Source: Mesorhizobium sp. WSM3626
GTDB taxonomy: Bacteria > Pseudomonadota > Alphaproteobacteria > Rhizobiales > Rhizobiaceae
Reading direction: 5' to 3'
NCBI RefSeq assembly: GCF_000513935.1
Contig: NZ_AZUY01000023.1
Span: forward strand, 20,386-84,385
DNA: 64,000 bases
Shown here: piece by piece, positions 46,385 through 56,399 of the stretch
Numbering within the stretch: position 1 is the stretch's first letter
Layout: each line of letters starts with the position of its first letter
Position numbers and translations under genes: made by a program
The notes under the pieces: model-generated
What the model saw: the letters and a program-made list of their open reading frames with translations, nothing else
Databases searched by the model: none
Told to the model about the DNA's origin: nothing

Positions 46385-46975
46385 ATGGGCGTCCAATCCA
46401 GGCAACCCGCCTTGGTCGGGGATCTCGTTGAGCTCAGCCCCCTTCAGCCAGAGCATTCCGCAGCGCTTTTGAGTGCCGCCGCGGATGGCGAGCTATGGAA
46501 CCTGAAGGCCACCGTGGTTCCTGGGCCAGGCGCGATCGATGATTATATTGCCAATGCCCTGGCTGGACGACAGGCCGGGACCGTCATGCCATACGCAATC
46601 ATCCTGCGCGCCACGGGCTTGATTTGCGGTAGTACGCGGTTCTGGAAAATCGATCGCGCGAACAGAAAATTGGAGATTGGGCACACGTGGCTCGGCAGTT
46701 CGGTCCAGCGATCGGGCGTCAATACCGAGGCTAAATATCTTCTCCTGGTTCAGGCATTTGAAGTCATGCGCTGTGTTCGCGTGCAATTCACGACCGACGA
46801 ACTCAATGACGCGTCGAGAGCGGCCATTTTGAGAATAGGAGCAAAACAGGAAGGAATCGTTCGCAATGAACGGATCATGCCGGACGGCCGGAAACGCAAT
46901 TCCGTCCGGTTCAGCATTATCGATTCCGAGTGGCCTGATGTAAAAGTGGGGCTACGGCAAAAAATGCGACGGTAG
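46385..46975 (+). CDS. GNAT-family acetyltransferase (RimJ/RimL-like)
   Basis: 196 residues. LVELSPLQPEHSAAL opens the fold; KLEIGHTWLGSSVQRSGVNTEAKYLLL near 110-135 is the acetyl-CoA segment of the RimJ/RimL-type GNATs, and RAAILRIGAKQEGIVRNERIM is the usual end. It acetylates an amine, perhaps a protein N-terminus or small molecule; substrate unknown. It follows the LysR gene on the same strand after 62 bp. Confidence 0.85.
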   Translation: MGVQSRQPALVGDLVELSPLQPEHSAALLSAAADGELWNLKATVVPGPGAIDDYIANALAGRQAGTVMPYAIILRATGLICGSTRFWKIDRANRKLEIGHTWLGSSVQRSGVNTEAKYLLLVQAFEVMRCVRVQFTTDELNDASRAAILRIGAKQEGIVRNERIMPDGRKRNSVRFSIIDSEWPDVKVGLRQKMRR

Positions 46976-47020
46976 CCCGCGCGAACCGGTCGCCCCGAAT
47001 TTAAAACAAAACCATGTGGA

Positions 47021-47533
47021 TCAGGCGAAGGCCCTTCCTTCCTCGGTGCGCTGGAAATGCGCCAGATCGAGCGGTACGGAAGGGCGGCCCAGAACCGTCA
47101 GGATCATATGCGCCTGGCCGCGGTGATGGGTCTGGTGGTTGAAGACATGAGCCAGCGCGGGCGCCAGGCGCTGCGAGACGGTGCGCATGTCCGATACGGT
47201 CATATAGGTGAAACGACCCGACAGCGCCTTGTCGTTCAAGCCGCCGAGCCAGTCGATGATCCGCCGGTCCTCGGCCTCGCGCGCTGTCCTCAGGACAGGC
47301 AAGGCCCGGTACAATATGGCGTCCAATGTCGTCGGCGCGGCGCCTTCGCCGGTGAAGCGTTTCATCCAGATGCGATCGGCGGCGAGCAGGTGGTTGAGCG
47401 TGCCCATCAGCGAGCCGAAGAAGGCGCCGACGTCGCGATTGAATTCCTCATCGTTGAGATCGTCGGCGGCATCGTAGATGCGGCCATTGGCCCATTGATT
47501 GTATGCCGCAAACATCATGAAGTGCTGTTTCAT
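47021..47533 (-). CDS. DinB-family putative metalloenzyme
   Basis: 170 residues from MKQHFMMFAAYNQWANGRIY. A four-helix bundle with three His at conserved spots: LNHLLAADRIW (His48), HVFNHQTHHRGQAHMIL (His about 133 and 137). The fold is shared with bacillithiol/thiol transferases and DinB. The actual reaction is unknown. Confidence 0.85.
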   Translation of the reverse strand: MKQHFMMFAAYNQWANGRIYDAADDLNDEEFNRDVGAFFGSLMGTLNHLLAADRIWMKRFTGEGAAPTTLDAILYRALPVLRTAREAEDRRIIDWLGGLNDKALSGRFTYMTVSDMRTVSQRLAPALAHVFNHQTHHRGQAHMILTVLGRPSVPLDLAHFQRTEEGRAFA

Positions 47534-47599
47534 CTTTTTCCCGCCGCGCCTGTTTCGGGTGTCGGGAGCGATACCTAGACCGCAAAGGAACCGGCGCCA

Positions 47600-48292
47600 A
47601 TGACCATTCTGCTTTATGATCTCGTCGGGCGTGACGAGGGCCGTCCGTTCAGCCCGCATTGCTGGAAGGCAATGATGGCGCTGGCCCATAAGGGACTTGA
47701 TGCCTCGACCGCGCCGACGCGTTTTCTCGAAGTGCCGGCCATTGAAGGCGGTGTCTCGAAAACCGTTCCGGTTATCCGCGATGGCGACAAGGTCGTTGCC
47801 GATTCCTTCACCATCGCGCTCTATCTCGATGAGGCCTATCCGGATCGCCCGACGCTGTTTGGCGGCGAAGGCGGCAAGGCGATGGCGCGCTTCATCGAGC
47901 GCTGGTCGCAATTGACCATTCACCCTTATGTCACCACCGCGGCGGTCGTTGACCTTCATGCCATGCAAGACGAGGAGAACGCCTCGTATTTCCGACAGAG
48001 CCGGGAGCAGCGCCTCGGCAAGCGGCTGGAGGACGTCGTCGCCGCACGCGACGCCGGCCTGGCAAGCTTCCGGGCAGCGCTGGAGCCGCTGCGCTCCATG
48101 TTGAGCTACCAGCCGTTCATCGGCGGCGCCTCGCCGCTGTTTGCCGACTATATCGTCTTCGGCGCGCTGCAATGGGCGCGTATCGCATCACCTTACAAGT
48201 TGCTCGAAGACAGCGACGCGGTGGCGCAGTGGTTCACCCGCTGCCTCGACCTGCATGGCGGGCTGGGACGAAAGGTTTCCGCCGCAGCGTGA
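47600..48292 (+). CDS. Glutathione S-transferase family protein, beta-etherase-like
   Basis: 230 residues. Thioredoxin-like N-domain (about 1-80) with [16 protein letters not shown] and [24 protein letters not shown], then an all-helical C-domain. The N-terminal FSPHCWK pattern resembles LigE/LigF beta-etherase-type GSTs. Substrate unknown. It is divergent from the DinB gene. Confidence 0.85.
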   Translation: MTILLYDLVGRDEGRPFSPHCWKAMMALAHKGLDASTAPTRFLEVPAIEGGVSKTVPVIRDGDKVVADSFTIALYLDEAYPDRPTLFGGEGGKAMARFIERWSQLTIHPYVTTAAVVDLHAMQDEENASYFRQSREQRLGKRLEDVVAARDAGLASFRAALEPLRSMLSYQPFIGGASPLFADYIVFGALQWARIASPYKLLEDSDAVAQWFTRCLDLHGGLGRKVSAAA

Positions 48293-48373
48293 CGGACGCA
48301 AAGGCCTGCCTGCCTGCAAGGCAGCTCGAGCGCCGTCTACCTGTTGCGAAAATCAGCGGCGGAACAGCTGGCC

Positions 48374-48646
48374 TTATTTGGCCGCCTTCTTTGGCTTGCT
48401 GGTCTTCGGCTTGCTGGCTTTCGCGGCGGCCTTTTCTTCCTTGGGGGCTGCCTTTGCCTTGCCGGCGCCGGATGCCTTCTTGGCTGGCTTCTTGTCCGCC
48501 GACGGCTTCCCCGCGTCCTCCCGATCGACGTCGGCCGCCGCCTGGTGCCAATGGCGTTCGTGATGACCGGCCGGTTGCCCTTCTTCCTGCCAGATCTGAT
48601 GTGCACGGTTGCGAATGCGCTCCTGACGATCGTCTGTCATGGTCAT
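48374..48646 (-). CDS. DUF2934 protein with Lys/Ala-rich tail
   Basis: 90 residues. The first 28 residues, [21 protein letters not shown], are the DUF2934 motif. The C-terminal 45 residues are a basic Lys/Ala/Pro tail ([20 protein letters not shown]), as in histone-H1-like bacterial proteins, which may bind DNA. ATG 48646 is preferred because GGGAGA is 6 bases upstream; ATG 48640 is two codons later. Function unknown. Confidence 0.78.
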   Translation of the reverse strand: MTMTDDRQERIRNRAHQIWQEEGQPAGHHERHWHQAAADVDREDAGKPSADKKPAKKASGAGKAKAAPKEEKAAAKASKPKTSKPKKAAK

Positions 48647-48939
48647 GTTGTCTCCCTTCGGGCCGACTTCAGCGCGGCGCCGACCGAGCGACTATAGCAA
48701 GCAAACCGTTGCTTTGCAGCCATCTGATCCCGCCTGCCTGCGGCGACCAGCCATGGAAGCGCAGACCGGTCCGGCGCTCGCTGTCGCTCCGGGCGTTCGT
48801 CGCTCGGAAAGCAAAAGCAATTGGCTTTCCGCCCGCTGCGCGGACCGCTCCTCACCCCGCTCCTCACCCCCTTGGCAATAGGCCGGGCGGCTTGTATAGA
48901 GCCCGCCACTCTCAATTCAAATTCAGACAAGGACGACCC

Positions 48940-49362
48940 ATGGCGCTCGAACGCACTTTTTCCATGATCAAGCCGGACGCAACGCGGCGCAATCTCACCG
49001 GCGCCATCACCAGGATGCTGGAGGAAGCCGGCCTGCGCGTCATCGCCTCGCGCCGGGTGTGGATGAGCCGCCGCGAGGCGGAAGGCTTCTACGCCGTCCA
49101 CAAGGAGCGGCCGTTTTTCGGCGAGCTGGTGGAATCCATGTCCTCGGGCCCGACCATCGTGCAGGTCCTGGAAGGCGAGAGCGCCATTACCAAGAACCGC
49201 GATGTGATGGGCGCCACCAATCCGGCCAATGCCGCCGAAGGCACCATCCGCAAGGTGCATGCGCTGTCGATCGGCGAGAACTCGGTGCACGGCTCGGACG
49301 CGCCGGAAACGGCCGCGCAGGAGATCAAGTACTGGTTCTCGGATACCGAGATCGTCGGCTGA
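48940..49362 (+). CDS. ndk: Nucleoside diphosphate kinase
   Basis: 140 residues, the normal length. [15 protein letters not shown] at the N-terminus, [15 protein letters not shown], and the phospho-acceptor His in [11 protein letters not shown] (about 117). It balances NTP pools by moving phosphate from ATP. A typical terminator follows. Start at ATG 48940 is standard for the family. Confidence 0.97.
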   Translation: MALERTFSMIKPDATRRNLTGAITRMLEEAGLRVIASRRVWMSRREAEGFYAVHKERPFFGELVESMSSGPTIVQVLEGESAITKNRDVMGATNPANAAEGTIRKVHALSIGENSVHGSDAPETAAQEIKYWFSDTEIVG

Positions 49363-49385
49363 GCTGAACACCGTAATTTTCCATG

Positions 49386-49418
49386 CGAAAAGGCCGGCGA
49401 AATGTCGGCCTTTTTTCG
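49386..49418 (+). terminator. Terminator after ndk
   Basis: CGAAAAGGCCG / CGGCCTTTTTTCG inverted repeat with 9-nt loop and T6 tract, 23 bp after the ndk stop. Confidence 0.88.
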
Positions 49419-49543
49419 TATAAGGACATGGTCTCAAGCTCTGCGCCATCTCACATGAAGCGAGCCGCCGGAAAGTCCGGCAAAGTACGAGATGCGTGAA
49501 TGGACCGGGCGCGAAGCACCGTCGCGATGGAGTCGATCCGACC

Positions 49544-50149
49544 ATGACAAGTGCAATTCCAGGGTTCTTCCAGGGCACCGATATGCCGACCAGCGGATGG
49601 TGGGAGGCGCTGTGGCCCGATCCGGCGGCAGTGCTTGCGACCACCGGGATCAAGCCGGGTATGGACGTGATCGATCTCTGCTCCGGCGATGGCTGGTTCA
49701 CGTTGCAGATTGCCAGGGTCGCGCGTCATGTCACCGCCATCGATATCGATGGCGACTTGCTCGAAGTCGCGCGTCGGCGCCTGACTGAAAATGGCCTGTC
49801 GAATTGCGACTTCGCGGCGGGCGACGCCTATGAGGTTGCTAGCCTGGCAGCTCGACCCGCCGATTTCATCTTCATGGCAAACGCCTTTCATGGAGTTCCG
49901 GATCAGCTCCGCCTGGCCCGCGCGGTCCATGCGACGCTTGGCCCGTCAGGCCGTTTTGCCATTGTGAACTGGCATCGGACGCCGCGCGAGCGAACGGTGA
50001 TGCTGGGCGAGCCTCGCGGACCGAAGACTGAGTTGAGACTGTCGCCGGAACAGACCATCGCCGCCGTGGAGCCGGCCGGTTTCAAGCTGGCTGAAATGGT
50101 TGACGTGCCGCCATACCACTACGGCGCCGTGTTCGAACAGGCAGGGTGA
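49544..50149 (+). CDS. SAM-dependent methyltransferase, class I
   Basis: 201 residues from MTSAIPGFFQGTDMPTSGWW. Motif I is VIDLCSGDGWFTLQIA (about 43-58), acidic DIDGDLLEVARRRL follows and FIFMANAFHG is motif IV. Substrate unknown. An upstream ATG at 49496 exists, but the chosen start fits the homologous N-terminus. It converges on the YbaY/META gene with 4 bp between stops. Confidence 0.85.
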   Translation: MTSAIPGFFQGTDMPTSGWWEALWPDPAAVLATTGIKPGMDVIDLCSGDGWFTLQIARVARHVTAIDIDGDLLEVARRRLTENGLSNCDFAAGDAYEVASLAARPADFIFMANAFHGVPDQLRLARAVHATLGPSGRFAIVNWHRTPRERTVMLGEPRGPKTELRLSPEQTIAAVEPAGFKLAEMVDVPPYHYGAVFEQAG

Positions 50150-50153
50150 GCAA

Positions 50154-50918
50154 TCAGCTTGCGGCGCTGAAGCGCAGGATTTCGCGGCCGTCCTTGTCCG
50201 ATATGGCGAGCTTGCCGGCATCGACAGTATATGACGCCGCGTTGGCCAACGCATCGAACAGGGCTTTTTCCTCGGCCATCACATTGGGCGCGCAGGCTTT
50301 GTAGGTCGAACCGATATCGCCGATCGCGATCGCCTGACCCTCGACCTTCGCCGTGGCAAAATAGGTGTTGCAGGGACCGTTGCCACCGGCCTTGCCGGCC
50401 TTGCTGATCTTGAAGGTTGCCTGCGGCGCGGTGATGGCGCCAATGCCGTCGACATAGTCGACCACCCAGAGCTGATCAAAGACGGAAGTCACTGGCTCCT
50501 TGCTGGGTGCGACCATCTTCAGCATGATGGTCTGTGGCGCGTCGGTCAGCGGATCGAGCTGATGGCGCACATCGGAGATGAACATCAGCCTTCCGTCCAC
50601 GGTGATCCGGGCCTGCAGCGCATAGGTCATACTCGGTCGGATGACAGAGGGGTCGAATTTGATCTCGAAGCTGATCGGCACCTGGCCGGCGGGCCTGATC
50701 TTCTGTTGCCCGATGATTTTGGCGGGCGCGTCCGCCAACGAAACGTCGGCAAGCTCGACGGAAAGCACGGCGCTGGGTGGCAATGCGATGCGCTCGCGAT
50801 AGATCACCTCGCCCCTCACCGCCTTTTCCGCGGCAAGGGAAAGCTCCGGCACCGCCAGGATGCCGACGACCAGCGGCACTAAGCCGAAGACGAAGAACTC
50901 GGCGATCCTGTCCAGCAT
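50154..50918 (-). CDS. YbaY-META two-domain exported protein
   Basis: 254 residues. A signal peptide or membrane anchor at residues 8-29. Residues about 35-130 are a YbaY-like domain (RGEVIYRERIALPPSAVLSVELADVS). Residues about 145-252 are a META/HslJ domain (NGPCNTYFATAKVEGQAIAIGDIGSTYKAC) with the typical two Cys. Both are cell-envelope modules related to heat shock and novobiocin resistance. No lipobox is seen. Confidence 0.85.
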   Translation of the reverse strand: MLDRIAEFFVFGLVPLVVGILAVPELSLAAEKAVRGEVIYRERIALPPSAVLSVELADVSLADAPAKIIGQQKIRPAGQVPISFEIKFDPSVIRPSMTYALQARITVDGRLMFISDVRHQLDPLTDAPQTIMLKMVAPSKEPVTSVFDQLWVVDYVDGIGAITAPQATFKISKAGKAGGNGPCNTYFATAKVEGQAIAIGDIGSTYKACAPNVMAEEKALFDALANAASYTVDAGKLAISDKDGREILRFSAAS

Positions 50919-50996
50919 GACCGTCTCCCTTGCCCAAATCAGTCACGTGACCAGTTGGCAGAAGGATTGCGGTCGTTCCGTGACGCCTGCACGGTA

Positions 50997-51479
50997 TTAT
51001 TCGGACGACGGCTGCTTCCAGCGCCGAGCTGCCTCGGCGTCGGTTTCCTTGGCATCGACCCAGCCGCCCTCGGAGCCGTCGGTGCGATGCTCCTTCTTCC
51101 AGAACGGCGCACGCGATTTGAGATAGTCCATGAGGAAGTTCGCCGCCTCGAATGCCGCATGGCGGTGCGCCGAAGCGGCCACCACCAGCACGATATTCGC
51201 CCCCGGCGCGATCTTGCCATGGCGATGTATGACGGTGAGGCCTTGCAGCGGCCAGCGCTCGGTGGCTTCGATTGCGATGCGGCCGATCTCGGCTTCAGCC
51301 ATGCCTGGATAGTGCTCGAGCTCGAGTGCCGAGAGAGCGCCCTGCTCGTCGCGGCACAGGCCGGAGAAGGTGACCACCGCGCCAATGTCGGCATGGCCCT
51401 GCGTCAGCGCGGCGATCTCGGCGGCGACGTCGAAATCCTGGCGCTGAATGCGCACGGTCGGCACCAGGACGGCCGGCAT
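50997..51479 (-). CDS. moaE: Molybdopterin synthase catalytic subunit
   Basis: 160 residues. GAVVTFSGLCRDEQGA, LELEHYPGMAEAEI, IHRHGKIAPGANIVLVVAASAHRHAAF and LKSRAPFWKKE (catalytic Lys) are all MoaE signatures. It inserts sulfur from MoaD thiocarboxylate into precursor Z. Five bases separate it from moaD. Needed for the molybdoenzyme at 37.8-39.9 kb and others. Confidence 0.95.
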   Translation of the reverse strand: MPAVLVPTVRIQRQDFDVAAEIAALTQGHADIGAVVTFSGLCRDEQGALSALELEHYPGMAEAEIGRIAIEATERWPLQGLTVIHRHGKIAPGANIVLVVAASAHRHAAFEAANFLMDYLKSRAPFWKKEHRTDGSEGGWVDAKETDAEAARRWKQPSSE

Positions 51480-51484
51480 GAGTG

Positions 51485-51742
51485 TCAGCCCCCGGTCATC
51501 GGCGGGAACAGTGCGATCTCGCGTGCGCCCGATATCTTCTCGCGGTGATCGACATGTTCCTGGTTGATGGCGACGCGGATGACATCGGGATATTGCAGCG
51601 CGTGTTGGTACCCTTCGCCGCGCGATTGCAGCCAGCGCAAGAGGTCGGCGACCGTCTCGATGCCGGCGGGCAATTCGACATCTTCCTGCGATGTGCCGAT
51701 CCGTTCGCGAACCCAGGCGAAATAGATGAGACGGGTCGTCAT
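51485..51742 (-). CDS. moaD: Molybdopterin synthase sulfur carrier subunit
   Basis: 85 residues, ubiquitin-like fold. It ends in the essential Gly-Gly (FPPMTGG), which is thiocarboxylated. The RVAINQEHVDHREKI segment precedes it. It starts 1 base after the pgsA stop, so it is translationally coupled. Confidence 0.95.
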   Translation of the reverse strand: MTTRLIYFAWVRERIGTSQEDVELPAGIETVADLLRWLQSRGEGYQHALQYPDVIRVAINQEHVDHREKISGAREIALFPPMTGG

Positions 51743-51743
51743 C

Positions 51744-52340
51744 TCACTCGTCCATGATGTGCTTGAGACCGGCGCGGAAATAGTCGTAGCCGGTGTAGAG
51801 CGTCACGAGGGCCGCGATCCACAACAGCACGAGGCCGGTCTGCGTGGTCAGCGGAAAGATCTTGTCACCGGCCGGTCCCGCCAGCAGGAAGGCGATGGCG
51901 ACCATCTGGATGGTGGTCTTCCACTTGGCAAGTTGCGTCACCGGCACCGAAACCTTGAGCGCCGCCAGATATTCGCGCAGGCCCGAAACCAGGATTTCGC
52001 GGCACAGGATGATGATCGCCGCCCACAGCGACCAGCCGGCGATACCGGCATGACGGTCGGTGTCGGCCGCCAGCAGCAAGAGGCAGGTGGCGACCAGCAG
52101 CTTGTCGGCGATCGGATCGAGCATCTTGCCGATGTTGGAGGTCTGCTGCCAGGCGCGCGCAAAATAGCCGTCGAAATAATCGGTGACGGACGCCAGCAGG
52201 AAAATGACCAGCGCCGACCAGCGGGCGAAGTCGCTCGATTTCAGATGGCCCTCGAGAAAAAAGCACAGCACGACCAGCGGCACCGCGATGATGCGGGCGT
52301 AGGTCAGCATGTTGGGCAGGTTAAATGCGCGCTGGGCCAT
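51744..52340 (-). CDS. pgsA: CDP-diacylglycerol-glycerol-3-phosphate 3-phosphatidyltransferase
   Basis: 198 residues from MAQRAFNLPNMLTYARI. The CDP-alcohol motif is SVTDYFDGYFARAWQQTSNIGKMLDPIADK (about 55-84), followed by REILVSGLREYLA, which is typical of PgsA. It makes phosphatidylglycerol phosphate. A TTG start at 52373 is possible, but the ATG is better placed. It lies in the conserved uvrC-pgsA-moaD-moaE order of Rhizobiales. Confidence 0.93.
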   Translation of the reverse strand: MAQRAFNLPNMLTYARIIAVPLVVLCFFLEGHLKSSDFARWSALVIFLLASVTDYFDGYFARAWQQTSNIGKMLDPIADKLLVATCLLLLAADTDRHAGIAGWSLWAAIIILCREILVSGLREYLAALKVSVPVTQLAKWKTTIQMVAIAFLLAGPAGDKIFPLTTQTGLVLLWIAALVTLYTGYDYFRAGLKHIMDE

Positions 52341-52439
52341 GTCTTCAGAGACTCTTTCTGCCTGCGTACTCAAATCAGAAGCGGATGTAGGGGGTCAACA
52401 GGCCAGATTCGACTGGCCAGCTGAAAGTGACGATTTTCT

Positions 52440-54506
52440 TCAGCTCTCGTGGAAGTGATTGTAGACCAGTTTCGCCACCTGTTCGGAAATGCCGTCGACC
52501 TTCCTCAGATCCTCGACTGCGGCACGGCTGACCGCCTTGGCGGTGCCGAAATGCAAGAGAAGCGCGCGCTTGCGGCCGGGGCCGATGCCGGCGATTTCGT
52601 CGAGCGGGCTCTTGACCATTTCCTTCTTGCGGCGGGCCCGGTGCGAACCGATGGCGAAGCGGTGGACCTCGTCGCGCAGCCGCTGGACGAAATAGAGAAC
52701 GGGATCGCGCACCGGCAGCGAAAACGAGTCCCTGCCCTTGACGAAGAAGCGCTCGCGGCCTGCATCGCGGTCCTGTCCCTTGGCGATGCCGATGGCCACG
52801 ACCCGGTCCTCGATGCCGAGATCCGACAGGATCTTGCGCACCGCCGTCATCTGGCCCTGGCCACCATCGATCAGGATGACATCGGGCCAGGCAGGGAAGC
52901 TTCCGGAAATATCGTCTTCGATATCGTCGCCTGAATCCGCCGAGGCAGTCTCGTCGGGAGCAACGTCGCCATGCTCCTTGAGCAGCCGTGAAAAGCGCCG
53001 CTCCATCACCTCGCGCATCATGCCGAAATCGTCGCCCGGTGTGATCTCGGTCGAGCGGATGTTGAATTTTCTGTACTGGTTCTTCACAAAGCCTTCCGGC
53101 CCCGCGACGACCATGGCACCGACGGCGTTGGTGCCCATGATGTGCGAGTTGTCGTAGACCTCGATGCGCACTGGCGGCTTGGTCAGGCCGAAGGTCTCGG
53201 CGAAACCGGCAAGCAGCCGCGCTTGCGTCGAGGTTTCGGCCAGCCGGCGGCCAAGCGCCTCACGCGCATTCTGCAAGGCGTTGTCGGTCAGATCCTTTTT
53301 CTCGCCGCGCTGCGGCACCGAGATCGCCACCTTGCGGCCGGCGCGCGTCGAGAGCGCCTCGGCCAGCAGTTCCTGGTCCTCGACGGTCTGCGACAGGAGA
53401 ATGGCACGCGGTGTCGGCTTGTCATCGTAGAATTGCGCCAGGAACGAGCCCAGCACTTCCGATCCCTCCAGCGCCGGATCGGCCTTGGGGAAATAGGCAC
53501 GGTTTCCCCAGTTCTGGCCGGTGCGGAAGAAAAACACCTGGATGCAGACCTGGCCGCCCTCCTGGTGGATAGCGAAGACATCGGCTTCGTCGACGGTCGC
53601 CGGGTTGATGCCCTGATGGCTCTGCACGTGCGACAGGGCAGCCAGCCGGTCGCGATAGATCGCGGCGCGCTCGAAATCGAGGTCTTGCGAAGCCTGCTGC
53701 ATGGCAGCCGAAATCTCGGTCTTCACCTTCTGGCTGCGGCCAGACAAAAAATCCTTCGCTTCGGCGACCAGCTCGGCATAGCCGTCATGCGATATCTCGC
53801 CGGTGCACGGACCGGCGCAGCGCTTTATCTGGTAGAGCAGGCATGGCCGCGTGCGGTTCTCGTAGAAGGAATTGGTGCAGCTTCTGAGCAGGAAAGCGCG
53901 CTGCAGCGAATTGATGGTACGGCCAACAGCGCCGGCCGAAGCAAAGGGGCCGAAATAGTCCCCCTTGCGCGAGCGTGCGCCGCGATGCTTGTAAATGCCG
54001 GGCGAGACATGGTCGCCGGTCAAAAGGATATACGGAAACGACTTGTCGTCCCGCATCAGCACATTGAACCGCGGCCGCAAACGCTTGATAAGATTTGCTT
54101 CAAGCAGCAGCGCCTCGATCTCGGTGCGGGTGACGACGAACTCCATCGTCGACGTCTCGCGTACCATGCGGCCGATGCGGTTGGTATGGAATCTGCCTTG
54201 CGCGTAATTGGTGACACGCTTCTTCAGGCTGCGCGCCTTGCCGACATAGAGCACGTCGCCGGCGGCGTTCATCATCCGGTAGACGCCGGGCGCATTGGGC
54301 AGCCGCTTGACCAGCGTCTGGATCACCTCGGCGCCGATCATGCCTTCGGCGTCGCCGGCGTGCGGCGTCCAGTCGATGGCCGTGAAGGCGACATCCGGGC
54401 CAACCGGTTCGACGATCTCCTCCAGCGCCTCGTCCTCGAGGTCGATTTCGGGAGGAAGATCATCAGCGCCGCCGCGCGCCTTGTTCTTGTGATCCAAAGG
54501 ACTCAT
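52440..54506 (-). CDS. uvrC: Excinuclease ABC subunit C
   Basis: 688 residues. GIY-YIG domain: [28 protein letters not shown] (about 75-102). A UvrB-binding UVR domain is present ([21 protein letters not shown]), then the RNase-H-like 5' nuclease with [17 protein letters not shown] and [11 protein letters not shown], and C-terminal HhH ([18 protein letters not shown]). It nicks both sides of a lesion with UvrB. A 50-residue acidic N-terminal extension precedes the core. ATG 54506 overlaps the SDR stop (ATGA), fixing this start over 54539. Confidence 0.97.
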   Translation of the reverse strand: MSPLDHKNKARGGADDLPPEIDLEDEALEEIVEPVGPDVAFTAIDWTPHAGDAEGMIGAEVIQTLVKRLPNAPGVYRMMNAAGDVLYVGKARSLKKRVTNYAQGRFHTNRIGRMVRETSTMEFVVTRTEIEALLLEANLIKRLRPRFNVLMRDDKSFPYILLTGDHVSPGIYKHRGARSRKGDYFGPFASAGAVGRTINSLQRAFLLRSCTNSFYENRTRPCLLYQIKRCAGPCTGEISHDGYAELVAEAKDFLSGRSQKVKTEISAAMQQASQDLDFERAAIYRDRLAALSHVQSHQGINPATVDEADVFAIHQEGGQVCIQVFFFRTGQNWGNRAYFPKADPALEGSEVLGSFLAQFYDDKPTPRAILLSQTVEDQELLAEALSTRAGRKVAISVPQRGEKKDLTDNALQNAREALGRRLAETSTQARLLAGFAETFGLTKPPVRIEVYDNSHIMGTNAVGAMVVAGPEGFVKNQYRKFNIRSTEITPGDDFGMMREVMERRFSRLLKEHGDVAPDETASADSGDDIEDDISGSFPAWPDVILIDGGQGQMTAVRKILSDLGIEDRVVAIGIAKGQDRDAGRERFFVKGRDSFSLPVRDPVLYFVQRLRDEVHRFAIGSHRARRKKEMVKSPLDEIAGIGPGRKRALLLHFGTAKAVSRAAVEDLRKVDGISEQVAKLVYNHFHES

Positions 54507-55267
54507 TCCGCCATGCCTGTCACATCGGGCGTCTGCCATGCAAGATGCTGGCCGCCATCGAGCGCGATCATCTGGCCGGTGACCGAGCGCGTCTCCCAGA
54601 GATAGCGGATGGTGGCGCCGAATTCCGGCAATTCCGGGCCGCGCCTCAGAATGAGGCCAGCGACCTGCGCGTCAAAATCCGAATCGTCCTGGCGCACGTT
54701 CTTCAGCGTCGGGCCCGGCCCTATCGCATTGACGCGGATGCCGGGTCCGAGTGCCTGCGCCAGCATCTGCGTCTGGGTCCACAATGCCGATTTCGACAGC
54801 GCATAGGAAAAATAGCGCGGTGTCGGCCTCCAGACGCGCTGGTCGATGACGTTGACGATCAGCCCCTCCTGCCCTTCCGGCAGGGAACGGGCGAAGTTCC
54901 GCGCCAACAGCGCCGGGGTTTTTACGTGAATGGCAAAATGGCGGTCCCAGGCGTGCCAGTCGAAATCTTCCACGGAATCATCGACGAAGAGCGAAGCATT
55001 GTTGACCAGCAGCGAAATTGGGCCCAGCGCTGCTTCCGCTTGGCCGACGAGGTCGCTGACGGCGTCCATGTCGGTCAGATCAGCCGCCATCACGGCGGCG
55101 CGGCCGCCCGACCGGTTAATCCCCGCGGCCAACGCATCCGCCTCATCGTGCGAGCGATTGGAATGGATGGCGACCGCAAAACCATGGCTGGCGAGGTCCT
55201 CGACGATCGCCTTGCCGATCCGTTTCGCCCCACCGGTCACCAGCGCCACGGCAGTGGCTTTGCTCAT
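54503..55267 (-). CDS. Short-chain dehydrogenase, FolM/pteridine reductase-like
   Basis: 254 residues. NAD(P)-binding [12 protein letters not shown] (the G-x3-R-x-G-x-A pattern of pteridine reductases), LVNNASLF, and the catalytic YSALSK-type motif as [11 protein letters not shown]. Reduces a carbonyl or pterin with NADPH. It begins the SDR-uvrC-pgsA-moaDE operon. Confidence 0.88.
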   Translation of the reverse strand: MSKATAVALVTGGAKRIGKAIVEDLASHGFAVAIHSNRSHDEADALAAGINRSGGRAAVMAADLTDMDAVSDLVGQAEAALGPISLLVNNASLFVDDSVEDFDWHAWDRHFAIHVKTPALLARNFARSLPEGQEGLIVNVIDQRVWRPTPRYFSYALSKSALWTQTQMLAQALGPGIRVNAIGPGPTLKNVRQDDSDFDAQVAGLILRRGPELPEFGATIRYLWETRSVTGQMIALDGGQHLAWQTPDVTGMAE

Positions 55268-55679
55268 CTGCTGTCAATCCTCAATTTCGGCCCGAAACGC
55301 GATGCCGACGAAATGTGGCCCGGCATGCGTTAAACGGCGTTCGCACCTGGGGCAACATTGTGGCGAAGTGCCCGGTTCGGCATGCCGAGCCCTCTTGGAC
55401 TCGGAACCATTGGATCGCAATATAGGTCGCTCGACTCCTTGCACCAAGCGGTGTGCAGCACAGCATGAACTTGCTGCTGACATTTCGCTGTTGCGAAGAT
55501 GCAACGTCAAGGTTCTGCCTCATTCGTGCCGGGGAATGACCCAAGTTCAGGTTCGGTTCAGCCGCATTTTGACACGACATTTGGAACCGACGAACGCCAG
55601 ATCCGTTTCACCCCCCGGACGGGTCGATGGCGATCGTGAGAAACAAGCCTGTGTCCTGTGGCTTAAGGAGTAAAGAACA
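55268..55679. promoter_or_regulatory. 412-bp divergent region before the porin gene
   Basis: No supported gene. A TTGACA-like hexamer at 55569 and an AAGGAG ribosome site before 55680 mark the probable porin promoter area. The minus-strand frames here lack ribosome sites. Confidence 0.4.
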
Positions 55680-56339
55680 ATGCAAGCCAATTTTAAATTC
55701 GCACGGCCGCTGGCTGTTGCGCTCGGGCTCTTCGCCCTCAGCGGTACCGCTTATGCCGCGGACGTCGTTTCGGAAGAGCCGCCGGCACCCGCTCCGGTTG
55801 CCGAACTTCCGGTCGCCTCGTGGGCCGGCCCTTATGCCGGTATCAACCTGGGCTACGGCTTCAGCGGCAAGACCAAGGAAAAGGATTTCGGCGTTTCGAC
55901 CGATACCAAGGGTTTTGTCGGCAGTGTCTTCGGCGGCTATCAGTGGCAGCAGGAGAACTTCGTGTACGGCGGTGAAGCCGAACTCGGCTACGACGGCGTG
56001 AAGGGTGACGACAACGGCATCCACTCCAAGGGCGGCTTCGAAGGCTCGCTGCGTGCCCGTCTCGGCTACGCCGTGACCCCGGAAATCCTGCTTTATGGCA
56101 CCGGCGGCCTCGCCGGCAGAAGCCTGAAGGTGGAAGACACCGTTCTCGGCGCCAGCGACACCGCCACCATGCTCGGCTGGACCGCCGGCGTCGGCACCGA
56201 CATCAAGCTGACCGACAACGTGTTCGGCCGTGTCGAATATCGCTACACCGACTTCGGCAGCAAGAGCTTCGAAGGTGGTATTGGCAAGGTCAAGGCGACG
56301 GACAACCGCGTCACCTTTGGCCTCGGCATGAAGTTCTAA
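55680..56339 (+). CDS. Outer membrane beta-barrel protein, Omp25/RopB-like
   Basis: 219 residues with signal peptide to AYAAD (about 26). A short Pro/Ala-rich linker (SEEPPAPAPVAELP) precedes the barrel, which opens WAGPYAGINLGYGFSG and closes with alternating strands ending RVTFGLGMKF, with terminal Phe. This is the OmpA-like/Omp31-Omp25 family, abundant in Rhizobiales outer membranes and often symbiosis- or virulence-related. AAGGAG precedes the ATG, and a strong terminator follows. Confidence 0.93.
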   Translation: MQANFKFARPLAVALGLFALSGTAYAADVVSEEPPAPAPVAELPVASWAGPYAGINLGYGFSGKTKEKDFGVSTDTKGFVGSVFGGYQWQQENFVYGGEAELGYDGVKGDDNGIHSKGGFEGSLRARLGYAVTPEILLYGTGGLAGRSLKVEDTVLGASDTATMLGWTAGVGTDIKLTDNVFGRVEYRYTDFGSKSFEGGIGKVKATDNRVTFGLGMKF

Positions 56340-56359
56340 GTCGTTCAAGCCACGACACG

Positions 56360-56389
56360 AAAAGCCGGGCCTCGCGCCCGGCTTTTTTT
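56360..56389 (+). terminator. Terminator after the porin gene
   Basis: AAAAGCCGGGC-ctcgc-GCCCGGC followed by T7, 20 bp after the stop codon. Confidence 0.92.
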
Positions 56390-56399
56390 ATGTCCGGTC

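Noticed and set aside
54507..54539. Longer uvrC start at ATG 54539
   Set aside because: The ATGA overlap at 54506 with the SDR stop is the better coupling signal.
53142..54605. Long plus-strand frame opposite uvrC
   Set aside because: Mirrors uvrC codon bias and runs across the SDR/uvrC junction; no motifs.
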